Below are positions 41,813-52,027 of a stretch of 64,000 nucleotides of DNA, piece after piece. How positions within the stretch are numbered: the first letter of the stretch is position 1; every line of letters starts with the position of its first letter. The notes under the pieces were generated by a model, which saw only the letters and a program-made list of their open reading frames with translations, made no database searches and had not been told where the DNA came from. Source of the stretch: Candidatus Methylomirabilis sp. (GTDB lineage: Bacteria; Muiribacteriota; Ozemobacteria; Ozemobacterales; Ozemobacteraceae); assembly GCA_020722725.1 (NCBI GenBank), contig DYKG01000014.1, positions 1 through 64,000 of the forward strand. The letters run 5' to 3'. Made by a program: the position numbers and the translations under genes.

Positions 41813-44800
41813 ATGGATAATAAAACCAGTCAAAGAATAGATACCATTGCCAGAGAACTGGAAAAGCGGCGCACCGAGCATGGCAGCGGTACCGCACGCA
41901 GTCGCGCGATCAGAAAGCTGCTCAGACGAATTTTGATGTTGATTGCTCTGGTTTTTTTCGTTCTGGCTGGTATTTTCATTTTTAATTTCTTCAGACTTAA
42001 TTCAAATCTGGTCGAGGGCTACATCAAGCAGGGCATTATTCCGAACCTTACTCAGGGGCGTTTTGCCATGACCATTGGTTCGGTATCAGGAAATCTCATC
42101 AATGGGGTAGAACTTGAGAGCGTGTTAATTGAGAACCCGCTTTTCAAAGGGACTTCAGCTTTAATGACCATTCCCAGAATTTCGATGAAATACTCACTCT
42201 GGGGAATTTTCCGGGGAAACATCACCCTTGAAAAACTACAGATAGAAAACCCTGTCGTTACCTTGAAGAGAGACGAAACAGGCCGTGCAATTTGGGATTT
42301 TACAGCAGAAGAGATGTTTACTGGCAAGGAAGGCAAACAGACTGACTGGCAGAAAAGAGCTGCGGCTCAGGTTCTGGCAGATAACTACCTTACTGATATC
42401 AGTGTGAAAAATCTTTCAATTCTTATACCCGAACCAGGTGAGTTGATTGTTGATGAATTCGTTAAAAGGCTGGTGAAATTTCCCACCAGAACCTATCAGA
42501 TAAGCGGAATTGGCATGACTCTTAAAAAATACCCCGCAGAAAAATTTGTCTCTCATATTCTTTCGGTTGCCACTTCTGAAAATCAGAATTTTTTAAGGTT
42601 TCAAGTAACGAGAACAAAGCAAAGCGGGAACTTCACCGTTTCTTTTGATGCGATTGGTCAGAATTTCAATCTTGCGGTTGAAAACCTGGGCTTGAAAGGA
42701 AGAAAAGTAAATTTTTACGATGGTCGCATGAGAGATCGCCTCAATCTTGAATGGGTCATTGAGCGTGGGCATAAAAGCCTGCCTGAAAAAATTTCGGGGT
42801 TGAGTGGAACACTTAAAATTTCTGATTTTGCCTCAGTTTTTACGCCCATTCTGGCTGATGGCTCAGAAATTAAAGGGGCTCTGGAACTTTTCTGCCAGAC
42901 TCCTGATGGAAAAAATTTTTATGATTCTGATATTGAGTTGAAACTTGCCGGTATAAGGATAAAAGTCCCTTTTTCCCCTGAAATTCAGGCTCTTGATGCC
43001 GAGATTGCTGCAAAAAACAGGATTGCCGAACTTAAGAAGTTACAGGTAAAAATAAAAAACATTGAGTCAATTCATCAGGGCGAGATAAATTATTCGGACG
43101 AAAGCAATATTAAAGCCGCTTTGACCGCCAATATCATGGGTGATTTGATGAAACTCAACGGGAACTATGCCCGGGAAAAGCCTGGATTTCACCGACTTTC
43201 TCTAAATATTAACCGAAACTCAGGACGGGCAAAGATTGATGTGAACCGGCAGATTGAAGGAAAAAATGTTGTTTATCGTGATTTTAAAATTGAAGCAGGA
43301 CTAGAGAAAGATGGCCGTGCTGTAGATATTCTGCCTTTGAATGTGCTTCCCGATCAGATCGGCAATCAGATTCTTGCGTGGTTTAACCGCATCGATCTGG
43401 TTGGCCCGTTGAAAATCAATACAAGTTTTCCAACAATCGATGACTGGAAAAATGCCGATCTTGATTTCAGTTTTAATGGCGCACGGATCGTGAGCCGTCA
43501 GAATGAGGCCGATCAGGTGCGAATCGACGGCGGGGCAAGATTTTCGGATGGGGTTCTTTCGCTTGTAAATATGAGTGCTGTTATTGACAACCTTAGGTTC
43601 AACGCATCGGGTGCGGTCGAACTGGCCGCCCAACGTCCTTTTGTTTCAAGTTTCGATCTTGCTTTAAATGGCGGAGTAGAAGGGGCTTCATTTGTCATTA
43701 CGTCTGAGAGAGCGCAAAAAAGCCTTGGTTTAAAACAAAAGCCTGATTTTGACTGCATAGAACTCAAGGGCAGCAGATTGTTTTCTGCAAATCTGAATTC
43801 AAAATCTTCTTTGAACCGAGTGAATTTTGACCTTGAAAAAATGAGGCTGGTGCGTCGGAAAAAGCCACTGTGGCTTGATAATTTTTCGGCCGAGTTTACC
43901 ACCGGTATACTTGACCTGGCTTCTGGAAAGCTGCCCGGGGCATCAAATCTTAACGCTGCCGGTGATTTTTTTGGCATAAAAGTCAGCGCAATGGTCAAGG
44001 CAAATCTTGCCTCTGGAACTATAGATGAATTGAGCTGCAAGGGTGGGGGAGACAATTTTTCAAGGATACTTGAAGCGCTTGTTACTCAGCCTGAGGGGCA
44101 ACATTTTTTTAAAAAGTATCCGATGAGTATTGGTGGAGCATTTGATTTTGCCTTTCTCGGTCGCGGATTATTGAAAGATCCAAAACTCGATGGCTGGATC
44201 AAATTTCCTGCTCTGAATTTGTCATACAATAATTTTCTCGCGAAATTGCCATTTCATGCAATGATCAAGACATCTGATCAGAATTATGCAGCCGAAATTA
44301 CGGCGGGAAAAGCATTTATAAAGGTAAAAGATGTAAGCTTCGATCTGGGTAAAACCATGGCAAAAGCCGAAGCGCGCCAGTTTTTTTCGACTCGTGACCC
44401 TGAGATTAAATTTTCAGCAGACTCAGAAATTTTTTCCACGGGCGTGAAAGCAGGTGGGGCAATTAATCTTGCAAGCAAAAAGATCAGGAAATTCGATGTA
44501 AAAATAAACAGCGGAAACATTGAAAATCTTTCCCGCGAAATAGCCCGTATCGGTAAATTCAAAATACCATTTGAACTTTCTGGAAAGTTCTCGGCTGATG
44601 CAGGTTTGTCAGGAAGCCTTTTCTCTCCAGATTCAGATGGGAATGTAAAATTTTCAAATATTAACCTCGATTTTCCAATAGAATCAGGCGGTCGTAGTCA
44701 GAAATTGACTGCAAGAAATCTCAATGGTAAAGCAAGTTTTATTAAGAGGGGAAATGACCTTTTCAGCATAGATGTTGAAAAAATAAACGGAAAAATACTT

Positions 44801-46270
44801 GAAGCAGGTGTTGAACTGTTTGGAAAAGCCGGCTTAATGAGAAAAGGGCAGGGGCTTAAACCGGTTTTTGAAAAGATTGAATTGAAACTGGGCGGTTTAA
44901 AAGCGGCTGACCTGGCAAACTATTTAATCAACGGATTTTTGCCATCTGAATATGCAAAAAAAATTGATGTTAATAATGGTTTGATCGATGGCAATTTTTC
45001 CCTGAGTGGTTCTTCTGAAAAAATACTTGCGGTTGGCCAGGCCCGTCTAACCGATGTTTCGATCGGTTATTCAGCACTTAAAGACAGATTTGAAAAAGTC
45101 AGCGGTCTGTTGCGGTTTGAGGGCCGATCTGATGGTTCTTATGCCAGAATTGGAGTAAATGACTGTTCGGCAAGCTTTGGGCGATCAAAATTCAAGATTG
45201 CTGAGGGATTTATCGAAGACCCGCTTTTTTCGGGCAAACTTATGCTTAAAGGCGCGGTTGAAAAGCTTTTTCCAACCGATATCCTGGGTATGATGGGTGG
45301 AATGAAAATCGAAGCATTGAGTTTCCCCGAAGAGGGATGGTTAGATGGCAAGTTGGAGGTGGAGGGTACTCTTGCTGAGCCGCGTTTAAAAACACAGGTC
45401 AGCAGCAGCAAAATGAAAATTGCCTGGAAAAAAGACGGCCAGGAATTTAATTTTCCTGTCGGGCAAAACAGTCTTGAACTTGATTATAATGCCGGAAGTG
45501 GCATGTTTAAAATCGATAAGGTTAAGCTGGGTCTTTTAAATGGTTTAATTGAAATGCAGCCGACTTCTGGAATTTTTTCCCGGGAACAACCTTTTGTTTT
45601 CAATGCTGAGGGCAGTCTTTCAGGCATCGATCTGTCAAAGCTTGAAATGAAAGATGCTGATTCCATCAAAGGAATTATTGATGGTAAACTAAAAGCCAAC
45701 TGGGAAAGCAGCGGGGCGCGCGATGCTGTTTTTAACCTGAATTTCAAAAATTTGTTCATTCCCAGAATACCTCTGGTGGATCCTAAGACCATGGATAAAG
45801 TGGGAGTGGATTTTATCGAGCAGCCTGATTTTCGTGAAGGTCAATTGAATTTCTATGTTACCACCGAAGAAGATTCAGGTTTTGCGGGTAAACTGCTGAT
45901 TGCAGACGGTCTTTTTGCTGGTCCACATATGCGTCTTGAATTGGGTAACAGTGAATTCGACCCGGTAGCACTGAAACTTTCCGGAAAGCTGATGCTTAAT
46001 CCTCAGAGCCTCAGGCATACAGACCTTGGCAAAAAACTTGGACGTCTGTCGGCAACCATTCAGGATCGTCAGACCGGAATTCCTTTTGTTGATTTGAATC
46101 TTTCTGGAACATGGGATAAACCGGAAATTATTGCCGGATCTCTACAGAAAAGAACCGAAAAAAGAGCTAAAAGAAATTTTATTAAACGACTGTTTGGTTC
46201 GCGAGGACCCCATAAGGCCAGCGTTGAAGAGCTGATGAAATGGTTTCCCGGCTGGCAGAAAGGCATGTGA
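41813..46270 (+). CDS. AsmA/TamB-like large envelope protein
   Basis: The 1485-residue protein has an N-terminal membrane anchor (ILMLIALVFFVLAGIFIFNF) and a very long periplasmic part made of repeated beta strands. Early text such as GRFAMTIGSVSGNLINGVEL and ISMKYSLWGIFRGNITLEKL, and the late LMLNPQSLRHTDLGKKLGRL with LNLSGTWDKPEI, is typical of the AsmA superfamily (AsmA, YhdP, TamB). These proteins form elongated grooves that carry lipids between inner and outer membranes, which is further support for a double-membrane cell. The start at 41813 matches the promoter; ATG 41786 lies upstream of the -10 box. The FHA-domain gene follows within two bases. Confidence 0.85.
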   Translation: MDNKTSQRIDTIARELEKRRTEHGSGTARSRAIRKLLRRILMLIALVFFVLAGIFIFNFFRLNSNLVEGYIKQGIIPNLTQGRFAMTIGSVSGNLINGVELESVLIENPLFKGTSALMTIPRISMKYSLWGIFRGNITLEKLQIENPVVTLKRDETGRAIWDFTAEEMFTGKEGKQTDWQKRAAAQVLADNYLTDISVKNLSILIPEPGELIVDEFVKRLVKFPTRTYQISGIGMTLKKYPAEKFVSHILSVATSENQNFLRFQVTRTKQSGNFTVSFDAIGQNFNLAVENLGLKGRKVNFYDGRMRDRLNLEWVIERGHKSLPEKISGLSGTLKISDFASVFTPILADGSEIKGALELFCQTPDGKNFYDSDIELKLAGIRIKVPFSPEIQALDAEIAAKNRIAELKKLQVKIKNIESIHQGEINYSDESNIKAALTANIMGDLMKLNGNYAREKPGFHRLSLNINRNSGRAKIDVNRQIEGKNVVYRDFKIEAGLEKDGRAVDILPLNVLPDQIGNQILAWFNRIDLVGPLKINTSFPTIDDWKNADLDFSFNGARIVSRQNEADQVRIDGGARFSDGVLSLVNMSAVIDNLRFNASGAVELAAQRPFVSSFDLALNGGVEGASFVITSERAQKSLGLKQKPDFDCIELKGSRLFSANLNSKSSLNRVNFDLEKMRLVRRKKPLWLDNFSAEFTTGILDLASGKLPGASNLNAAGDFFGIKVSAMVKANLASGTIDELSCKGGGDNFSRILEALVTQPEGQHFFKKYPMSIGGAFDFAFLGRGLLKDPKLDGWIKFPALNLSYNNFLAKLPFHAMIKTSDQNYAAEITAGKAFIKVKDVSFDLGKTMAKAEARQFFSTRDPEIKFSADSEIFSTGVKAGGAINLASKKIRKFDVKINSGNIENLSREIARIGKFKIPFELSGKFSADAGLSGSLFSPDSDGNVKFSNINLDFPIESGGRSQKLTARNLNGKASFIKRGNDLFSIDVEKINGKILEAGVELFGKAGLMRKGQGLKPVFEKIELKLGGLKAADLANYLINGFLPSEYAKKIDVNNGLIDGNFSLSGSSEKILAVGQARLTDVSIGYSALKDRFEKVSGLLRFEGRSDGSYARIGVNDCSASFGRSKFKIAEGFIEDPLFSGKLMLKGAVEKLFPTDILGMMGGMKIEALSFPEEGWLDGKLEVEGTLAEPRLKTQVSSSKMKIAWKKDGQEFNFPVGQNSLELDYNAGSGMFKIDKVKLGLLNGLIEMQPTSGIFSREQPFVFNAEGSLSGIDLSKLEMKDADSIKGIIDGKLKANWESSGARDAVFNLNFKNLFIPRIPLVDPKTMDKVGVDFIEQPDFREGQLNFYVTTEEDSGFAGKLLIADGLFAGPHMRLELGNSEFDPVALKLSGKLMLNPQSLRHTDLGKKLGRLSATIQDRQTGIPFVDLNLSGTWDKPEIIAGSLQKRTEKRAKRNFIKRLFGSRGPHKASVEELMKWFPGWQKGM

Positions 46271-46271
46271 T

Positions 46272-47306
46272 GTGAATAAAAATGCCATTATTCTTTTCAT
46301 GGTTTTGCTTTTTCTTTCGTCATCGGTAAAGATTTTTGCGGCCTCTGCAGAAATTCCGGAACAGGTGACCCCGGGGGATCTTTTTGTTGTAAGAATAACT
46401 GCAGATCCAGGTGTTGATCGCAAAATTTCCATCGAAACCGAGCAGGGAAAATTTCAGTTCATGGGTGCGGTTCAGGGAACGCCAGATATTCAAATGCGTA
46501 ACGACAGTTTAATAGAAATCGAGCCAAAGATTTCAGGCGGTGAAGTCTGTTACGAGCTGAAATTTCTTCCTCTCGGTCCAACCGGTGGTTTTGTAACTGT
46601 TCGCGATGTCGGCGGAGGGAAGAAAATTGAGGTAAAACTGGTTCGCGATGATTCTTCAAAAAATTACTCATGGTTCATTCTTGCCGGGGGAATCGCGCTT
46701 CTGCTTATTGGTTTGAAGGTATGGCGTTTTCAAAAGAGTGCCCCGGCGATGATGTCGACAAAATCACTTTTCATGAATTATGAAGAACTTGAAAAGGCAA
46801 GAAAGATGTATTTTGATGACAGCCATAACAAGGAAAACCAGAAAGCGGAGTCGGTTGATAATTTAAATGAACCGCCTGATCCAGTTAAGGAAAAATTTCA
46901 GCCAGCTTCTGGAAATCATGAAACGATTAAAGACCCTGAGCGAACTTCACAGCGTTCTGTGGTGAAAACAGAGCTTGAAGAGCGGGTTGGAAGCTTGCCA
47001 GGAAAAACTGCAACGGCTCAAATGAAAATAGAACTGATTGACGAGGGCGGTCAGAAATTTGAAGCCACCGGCGAAGTGATAAAAGTTGGCCGAAGACGAG
47101 ATAATCAGCTGGTGCTGACTGGCTCTGAAATCAGTCGTGAGCATGTGATGTTTTTTAAAAATGCAGACAAAGTCATAATTAAAGCTCTCACCGACAGCAA
47201 CGTCACGCAACTCGACGGGCAGGCGGTAAAGGGTGAAACACAAATCGCATCCGGGGCCAGGCTGAATCTGGGCGGGACTGTTTTTACCGTTCAAATAAAA
47301 ACTTGA
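46272..47306 (+). CDS. Membrane-anchored FHA-domain protein
   Basis: The 344-residue protein starts with GTG directly after the AsmA-like stop. It has a signal-like segment (NAIILFMVLLFLSSSVKIFA), an exported beta domain (about 25-130), one membrane helix (YSWFILAGGIALLLIGLKVW, residues about 131-150), a charged linker, and a cytoplasmic FHA domain at about 262-344 with the motif VIKVGRRRDNQLVLTGSEIS followed by REHV. FHA domains bind phosphothreonine. With the tandem kinase divergent from the same control region, a kinase-FHA link is reasonable but inferred. Confidence 0.85.
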   Translation: MNKNAIILFMVLLFLSSSVKIFAASAEIPEQVTPGDLFVVRITADPGVDRKISIETEQGKFQFMGAVQGTPDIQMRNDSLIEIEPKISGGEVCYELKFLPLGPTGGFVTVRDVGGGKKIEVKLVRDDSSKNYSWFILAGGIALLLIGLKVWRFQKSAPAMMSTKSLFMNYEELEKARKMYFDDSHNKENQKAESVDNLNEPPDPVKEKFQPASGNHETIKDPERTSQRSVVKTELEERVGSLPGKTATAQMKIELIDEGGQKFEATGEVIKVGRRRDNQLVLTGSEISREHVMFFKNADKVIIKALTDSNVTQLDGQAVKGETQIASGARLNLGGTVFTVQIKT

Positions 47307-47367
47307 AAATATGGTAATCCGCTTCAGATAGTTACAACACGTTTGTTTCTCATGGGAATGGTATAAT

Positions 47368-48507
47368 TCAGTTTTTTACCAGAAAATCCTGAATGGCAGT
47401 GCGACGGTTGCCTGCCATGTCTTCAACATTTACCACGCACCGATAGAGGCCATTGCTCAATAGCCCGGTATCGAGGCAATTGTAAGAATCGTAGCCCCTT
47501 TTTACATCCCCGGCGGTGAGATTAAGAAGAAAAAAGCGGGGCCCGTCACTGCCATTGGCAAAGATGCTGTAGCCATCGGCTTCGATTCTATCGCGGTAGA
47601 TTATCGATGCAAGCTGAGTACGGTCGCCTGAAAAAGGCAGTTTGTCAAAACGATAGACCAGCCGATTTCTAATTGTTTCGGGCTTTGGGTTTAATCTGAT
47701 AATTTCCAGAGATGCTGAATATACCGAGTGCCGATAAGCTGCATCATTCATTCGGTCGGTAATACCTGCAATAATGCTTATTCTGCCGCGAACCACCGGA
47801 TGGGGAGCTCTTTTGAAAAGACGATTGCGGTCATGATCGATGAAATATAAATCATGGATCTCGGGTGCGTAATAATCTTTGGGTGCGGCAAGCATTTGGG
47901 CAGGATTCAGATAGACGCCATCAGACGCCAGAATTTCAACGTGAATATGATGGTAATTTCCTGGTTCTGGTTTTACCGATACCGGCCATTGGCCTATCCG
48001 ACCAAGTTCTGTTCCGGCTTCAACCGGCAGGCCTTTCTCTGCGCGAGAAAACAACATGGGTGGAACGGAGTTGGGGGCGATATGGCGAAACATCCAGAGA
48101 TTTTTTTGCGCGTCTTCAACCGCTACTTCGAGATATCTGGTATTTGAAGTCTCGCCCCGGCGAAACGGCCGGCGAATATAGGTAAATTGCAGAGGCGAAG
48201 AGCTTGCAACAATTTGATAAGAGTTGATGTAAACCTGGCCTGAAACCGGACTGAATACCCTGGTACCTGCAGGAGCACAGAAGTCGGTGCCTCCATGAAT
48301 GTATGGTATCTTGCGGTAATTCTGGTAATCATAAAACTGACCACCAATTTTAAACGGTACTTTGAAAATTGTGCGATTGGTTTGTGCAGATAGGCTATGG
48401 CTTAATAATGTGCAGAAAAACAACAATAATAAAAAATAGCATTGAAAAAGCCCGTTGGAAATTGGAGCGGGTCTTTTGATTTTATTTATGAATAATACAA
48501 TTTTCAT
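47368..48507 (-). CDS. M23-family metallopeptidase, exported
   Basis: The protein carries a LytM/M23 domain with zinc ligands in place: HGGTDFCAPAGTRV (H and D), FRHIAPNS, and HHIHVEIL with the second His pair. Such peptidases cleave cross-links in peptidoglycan or act as regulatory relatives. C-terminal to this, about 200 residues look like an Ig-like or beta domain (DFLVKN at the end). The start is uncertain: ATG 48570 lies inside the terminator hairpin upstream, ATG 48549 gives 394 residues, and ATG 48507 gives 379 with MKIVLFINKIKR before a hydrophobic core and SLSAQ cleavage. 48507 is used here; no clear ribosome binding site is seen for any of them. Confidence 0.82.
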   Translation of the reverse strand: MKIVLFINKIKRPAPISNGLFQCYFLLLLFFCTLLSHSLSAQTNRTIFKVPFKIGGQFYDYQNYRKIPYIHGGTDFCAPAGTRVFSPVSGQVYINSYQIVASSSPLQFTYIRRPFRRGETSNTRYLEVAVEDAQKNLWMFRHIAPNSVPPMLFSRAEKGLPVEAGTELGRIGQWPVSVKPEPGNYHHIHVEILASDGVYLNPAQMLAAPKDYYAPEIHDLYFIDHDRNRLFKRAPHPVVRGRISIIAGITDRMNDAAYRHSVYSASLEIIRLNPKPETIRNRLVYRFDKLPFSGDRTQLASIIYRDRIEADGYSIFANGSDGPRFFLLNLTAGDVKRGYDSYNCLDTGLLSNGLYRCVVNVEDMAGNRRTAIQDFLVKN

Positions 48508-48550
48508 TTGATTCGTTTGTTTTGTTGAGATTTCATTCACCGATTTCATT

Positions 48551-48592
48551 AAAAAATCGCCCGATTGCACTTTTGGTGCAGTCGGGCGATTT
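48551..48592 (-). terminator. Rho-independent terminator after the lipoprotein gene
   Basis: A 17-base stem (48554-48570 with 48576-48592, one mismatch, five-base loop) has a T-run on the minus strand. It terminates the lipoprotein gene that ends at 48612 and excludes the most upstream start of the M23 gene. Confidence 0.92.
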
Positions 48593-48611
48593 TCGATGAC
48601 AATTAATAAAG

Positions 48612-49607
48612 TCAGCGAACCGATGGGGCAAAGGTGGCTTGGAAATTGATACCGGTCAGATTGGCTCCGTTAACCGTTACTTCTCTTTCAGAAGGATTGT
48701 AAGAGTGGTTGGCTTTTGTGGGCACCAGAACATATGTTCCATCGGGTACATTGGTGAGTGTGTAATTGCCGGCATTGGTCATGGTTTCGGCAACCATCTG
48801 GCTGTCAGCTTTTCGGTAAAGAGTCATCATTGCATCGGTCTGACCAGAAAGACCATCGGCAGCAGTTACAAAACCTGAAATAGAGTAAGTAGTTACGACC
48901 TCAGCTGTTGGGGTATTGTTACTGACGATATTAACTTCAGTAGTTACTGCTGCTGTGGTGTAATCAGGAGCTACCGTCGAGGAAGTTTTAGCAAATTCTG
49001 TAGTAACCTGGTTTACAACGGCAGAAATGTCGGTATTGCCAAGATTGAATTCAAATGTCTGATAGGTATCGGTCGTTGCTTTCTTTTTCCAAGCGTCATA
49101 AATCAGGGCTTTTGCGGTGGAGGTCGGGCTTACTTCAAGGTTCTGAGTGCCGGTTTTATCTGCAGTCTTGAGGTATTTCACGCCTTCAAGCAGCTTGGTA
49201 TTACCGTTGTAAAAAACTTTAACCCGATATTCATTGTAGCCATCGAGCTGAGAGATCTGCGGGGTAGCTTTGAGCTGATAGCTGCCATCTTTATCGGCGT
49301 CATCCCAGGTGATGTCGGCGGCGGGAATTTCGGTGCCGGTTCCCTGTTCAACGCCATCTTTGAGGGGGAAAATCCTGATGGTAACTTTTGATTTGTCAAC
49401 TGCTTCTGAAAGGGCGTATCTGACGTCAGCGCGGGTGTTTGCTGCGAATACTGTCGGAGCCCCGGCTCCACCTGAGGAAACTATGATTGCCAGGGCAAAA
49501 ACTGCCAGACCGACGCCGAGTCCGTCGTTACCACCAAAACAACCGGTCATAACAACCATGCTGCCGATAAAGGCAACGAGAATTAGAACACTGATAACTT
49601 TTTTCAT
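48612..49607 (-). CDS. Lipoprotein with C-terminal carboxypeptidase-regulatory-like domain
   Basis: The 331-residue protein starts at MKKVISV (49607), with GGAGGG upstream; the longer frame from 49649 lacks support. The signal ends SMVVMTGCFGG, with TGC as lipobox. Residues about 60-160 and the middle look like extracellular beta domains. The C terminus (about 250-331) fits the carboxypeptidase-regulatory/SpaA-type fold: YSISGFVTAADGLSGQTDAM, NAGNYTLTNVPDGTYVLVPT. It is a surface or periplasmic lipoprotein under its own extended -10 promoter. Confidence 0.82.
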   Translation of the reverse strand: MKKVISVLILVAFIGSMVVMTGCFGGNDGLGVGLAVFALAIIVSSGGAGAPTVFAANTRADVRYALSEAVDKSKVTIRIFPLKDGVEQGTGTEIPAADITWDDADKDGSYQLKATPQISQLDGYNEYRVKVFYNGNTKLLEGVKYLKTADKTGTQNLEVSPTSTAKALIYDAWKKKATTDTYQTFEFNLGNTDISAVVNQVTTEFAKTSSTVAPDYTTAAVTTEVNIVSNNTPTAEVVTTYSISGFVTAADGLSGQTDAMMTLYRKADSQMVAETMTNAGNYTLTNVPDGTYVLVPTKANHSYNPSEREVTVNGANLTGINFQATFAPSVR

Positions 49608-49639
49608 CGCTTGAGATACCCTCCATAAAAATTTTTGCA

Positions 49640-49668
49640 ATAATAACATTTTAAATGATTCAATTCAA
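49640..49668 (-). promoter_or_regulatory. Extended -10 promoter of the lipoprotein gene
   Basis: On the minus strand TTGAAT (49668-49663), a 17-base spacer and TATTAT (49645-49640), with TG one base before the box, precede a leader of about 25-30 bases that holds GGAGGG. It is a conventional, strong promoter. Confidence 0.7.
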
Positions 49669-49735
49669 CCCTTTTCGTTTTGAAAGAATGATCAAATCAT
49701 TGTTTGATTTTATACAAAATAATAATTGGTGCGAT

Positions 49736-50347
49736 TCATTTATTTGTTTTAAACTGCCGGGCGACCATGAAAACCTCTCGGCTGCGATTTAATGAGGCCT
49801 TTGGGTTAAAAGATTTTACAAAGCCGAACAGTTTTCGGGTTCGATCAATCAGCGCTTTATATTCTGCGCCTTCAAAAACTTTCGCAACGAATGAACCTCC
49901 ATGTTTAAGCAGTTTCTCAGCGATATCAAGAGCCAGATGAACCAGGAGTGCCGAATTTTCGGTGTCGGCATGATGCACCCCCGTCGTATCGGGGGCCATG
50001 TCGCTGAGTATGAGATCGAGACCTGAAGGGGCAAGATCAAGAATTTTCTGTTGATTCTGTTGGTCGCGGATGTCGCCCTTAATGATGGTAACTCCATCGA
50101 TAGGTTGAATTTCAAGCAGATCGATGGCAATAATTTTCGCCTTGCCAGAAGCCTTGCGCATGGCATATTGCGACCAGCTGCCAGGTGCAGCTCCAAGATC
50201 AAGAATTTTTAAGCCTGATTTGATCAGCTTGTATTTCAGATCAATTTCTTCAAGCTTGTAAGCAGCTCTTGATCTAAAGTCATCTGCCCTTGCCTTGAGC
50301 AAATAATGATCGTTCAGCCGATCTTTGAACCAGGCTTTTGCAGCCAT
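49736..50347 (-). CDS. rlmE: 23S rRNA (uridine2552-2'-O)-methyltransferase RlmE
   Basis: The 203-residue protein shows the RlmE (RrmJ/FtsJ) pattern: YKLEEIDLKYKLIKSGLKIL, the SAM-binding LDLGAAPGSWSQYAMRK, the catalytic region DLILSDMAPDTTGV with its aspartate, the lysine in FVAKVFEGAEY and the glutamate in NRSREVFMVA. RlmE methylates U2552 of 23S rRNA late in large-subunit assembly. The start overlaps the stop of the 5'-nucleotidase gene by one base, so translation is coupled. It is the last gene of a four-gene minus-strand unit. Confidence 0.93.
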   Translation of the reverse strand: MAAKAWFKDRLNDHYLLKARADDFRSRAAYKLEEIDLKYKLIKSGLKILDLGAAPGSWSQYAMRKASGKAKIIAIDLLEIQPIDGVTIIKGDIRDQQNQQKILDLAPSGLDLILSDMAPDTTGVHHADTENSALLVHLALDIAEKLLKHGGSFVAKVFEGAEYKALIDRTRKLFGFVKSFNPKASLNRSREVFMVARQFKTNK

Positions 50348-52002
50348 CAGTCGATACTTTCTTCAGTCAGCCTGAGATTGAACATTCTTTTCTCGGGTCG
50401 GGCTCTGATTTCTTTCACCCTCTCAATATGTGATATCAGAGCATTTCTAACGAGAATCTCAGTTTTTTCACGGTCAGTTATTTCTTTAAGAACGGTGAAT
50501 CCATCACCACCACCGGCGATGAAATCATTGAGGGCAACCCGGTATTTTTTCTTGGGGTCGAGTGGAGTTGAATCAGGAAACTCAACTTTAACCAGGCGTT
50601 TCATCGGCTCATTGGCAGGGTCAAAGGTAATTTTCAAATTGGATGGATAGAGGTAGCCGTAGTCAGGGCCAACAACTCTCTTAAGACCATCAGCCTTAAT
50701 GCTGAAATAAGTCATCGCATAATCTTTGTCTGCCTGATCCATGGGGACAAATTTGTTGGAAACGGCCCTTTCAAGCATGTCGTAAATTTGGGCACCGGTC
50801 ATGTTGAGAATTTCGATGCGATTGTCAAATGGTTGAACCAGAAAGGCGCTTTCGACATTCAGTTCGCCCTTAAACAGGGGTTGCCTTATTCCTCCAAAAT
50901 TTATGAAGGCAAGATCTGCATTAACAGCCTCTCTTATCGCATCAGCCAGAAAAGATCCCTCAGGGGAATCGCCACCAATAATCCCACGGTAAAGGTTAAC
51001 ATTGCTCACCCCTAGATGACGTGCCATTTCTATTCTAATTTCTCTAAGGTATTCTTCTTCAATCATTGCAAATTCGGTGTCAAGACCAATTTTCTCGACG
51101 TAAAGCGGGTGCGAAATCATTTCGATAACAGGCTTTTCGCCTTTTTTCAAAAGAATTTTTACCTCAGAAGTATATTCCAGTGAGGATCCTGAATGAACAA
51201 TCGGGGTATTTTCGGGGCCATGTCGCACAAGTTGGGAAAGCAGGGTGTGACTGTGACCACCAAGGATGAGGTCGATTCCGCGAACTTTTTCGACAAACTT
51301 GAGGTCTGATTCGTACCCCAGGTGTGACAGGAGAATAATGAAATCAACTCCGGCGGCTTTCAACCGGTCGGCGATTTTTTGGACAATAGGCTCAGGAGCA
51401 CGAAAATCAAGGCCTTTTACGTTTTTTTCCACCGAAATAGATGGGGTTTCGGGGGTATCGACGCCGATTATCCCAATTTTGAAGCCTCGATGGGCTAAAA
51501 CCAGGTAAGGTTTTGCAAATGGAACCGGGCGACCGGTAGCTTTTTCCAGAACGTTGCAGCAGATCACGGGAAATTTGGCTTTTTCCATTTGCTTTGCCAG
51601 ATTTTCATATGAATAATCGAATTCATGATTGCCCAGCGTTGCTGCTTCAACTCCGATTCTATTCATAAAATCTATCATCACCGCGCCTTTAGTTCGGTCA
51701 ACCACAGGGGTTCCCTGAAAGTAGTCACCACTGTCAAGATACATAATTCTGGCATTTGAGTTGGCAGGGTCAGCCCTGCATGCGTCCATAAGGTTTTTCA
51801 GGACTGCGAATCCGCCAATCAAGGGTCTTGGTTCATCTTTATCAGTTGGGTCTGCATGGGCGGCTATGCTGCCATGTATGTCACTGGTGTGAAAAATTAT
51901 CAGCTCAGTGCCTGTTGCAAGAATCTGCAGGGGCAGAATCAGAGAAAATATTAATGCAAAAAAAGGCACCAGTGCCTTTCTGTTTCGAATTGTGAACTTC
52001 AT
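50347..52002 (-). CDS. Secreted 5'-nucleotidase / UshA-family phosphoesterase
   Basis: The 551-residue protein has a signal peptide (MKFTIRNRK, hydrophobic core, ILATG). The metallophosphatase domain is intact: IIFHTSDIHGS, LDSGDYFQGTPV, TLGNHEFDYS, LLSHLGYESD and LILGGHSHTLL bind the two metal ions. The C-terminal substrate domain follows from about residue 330 (VQPFDNRIEILNMTGAQIYD; NDFIAGGGDGFTVL). Such enzymes release phosphate from extracellular nucleotides. GGAG stands eight bases before the ATG. It is the third gene of the unit. Confidence 0.93.
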   Translation of the reverse strand: MKFTIRNRKALVPFFALIFSLILPLQILATGTELIIFHTSDIHGSIAAHADPTDKDEPRPLIGGFAVLKNLMDACRADPANSNARIMYLDSGDYFQGTPVVDRTKGAVMIDFMNRIGVEAATLGNHEFDYSYENLAKQMEKAKFPVICCNVLEKATGRPVPFAKPYLVLAHRGFKIGIIGVDTPETPSISVEKNVKGLDFRAPEPIVQKIADRLKAAGVDFIILLSHLGYESDLKFVEKVRGIDLILGGHSHTLLSQLVRHGPENTPIVHSGSSLEYTSEVKILLKKGEKPVIEMISHPLYVEKIGLDTEFAMIEEEYLREIRIEMARHLGVSNVNLYRGIIGGDSPEGSFLADAIREAVNADLAFINFGGIRQPLFKGELNVESAFLVQPFDNRIEILNMTGAQIYDMLERAVSNKFVPMDQADKDYAMTYFSIKADGLKRVVGPDYGYLYPSNLKITFDPANEPMKRLVKVEFPDSTPLDPKKKYRVALNDFIAGGGDGFTVLKEITDREKTEILVRNALISHIERVKEIRARPEKRMFNLRLTEESID

Positions 52003-52027
52003 TCCCTTGCTCCGTTTAAATGTTTAA

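Noticed and set aside
48508-48570. Upstream ATG (48570) for the M23 peptidase
   Set aside because: It lies within the stem of the terminator of the gene before it, so it cannot be a natural start.
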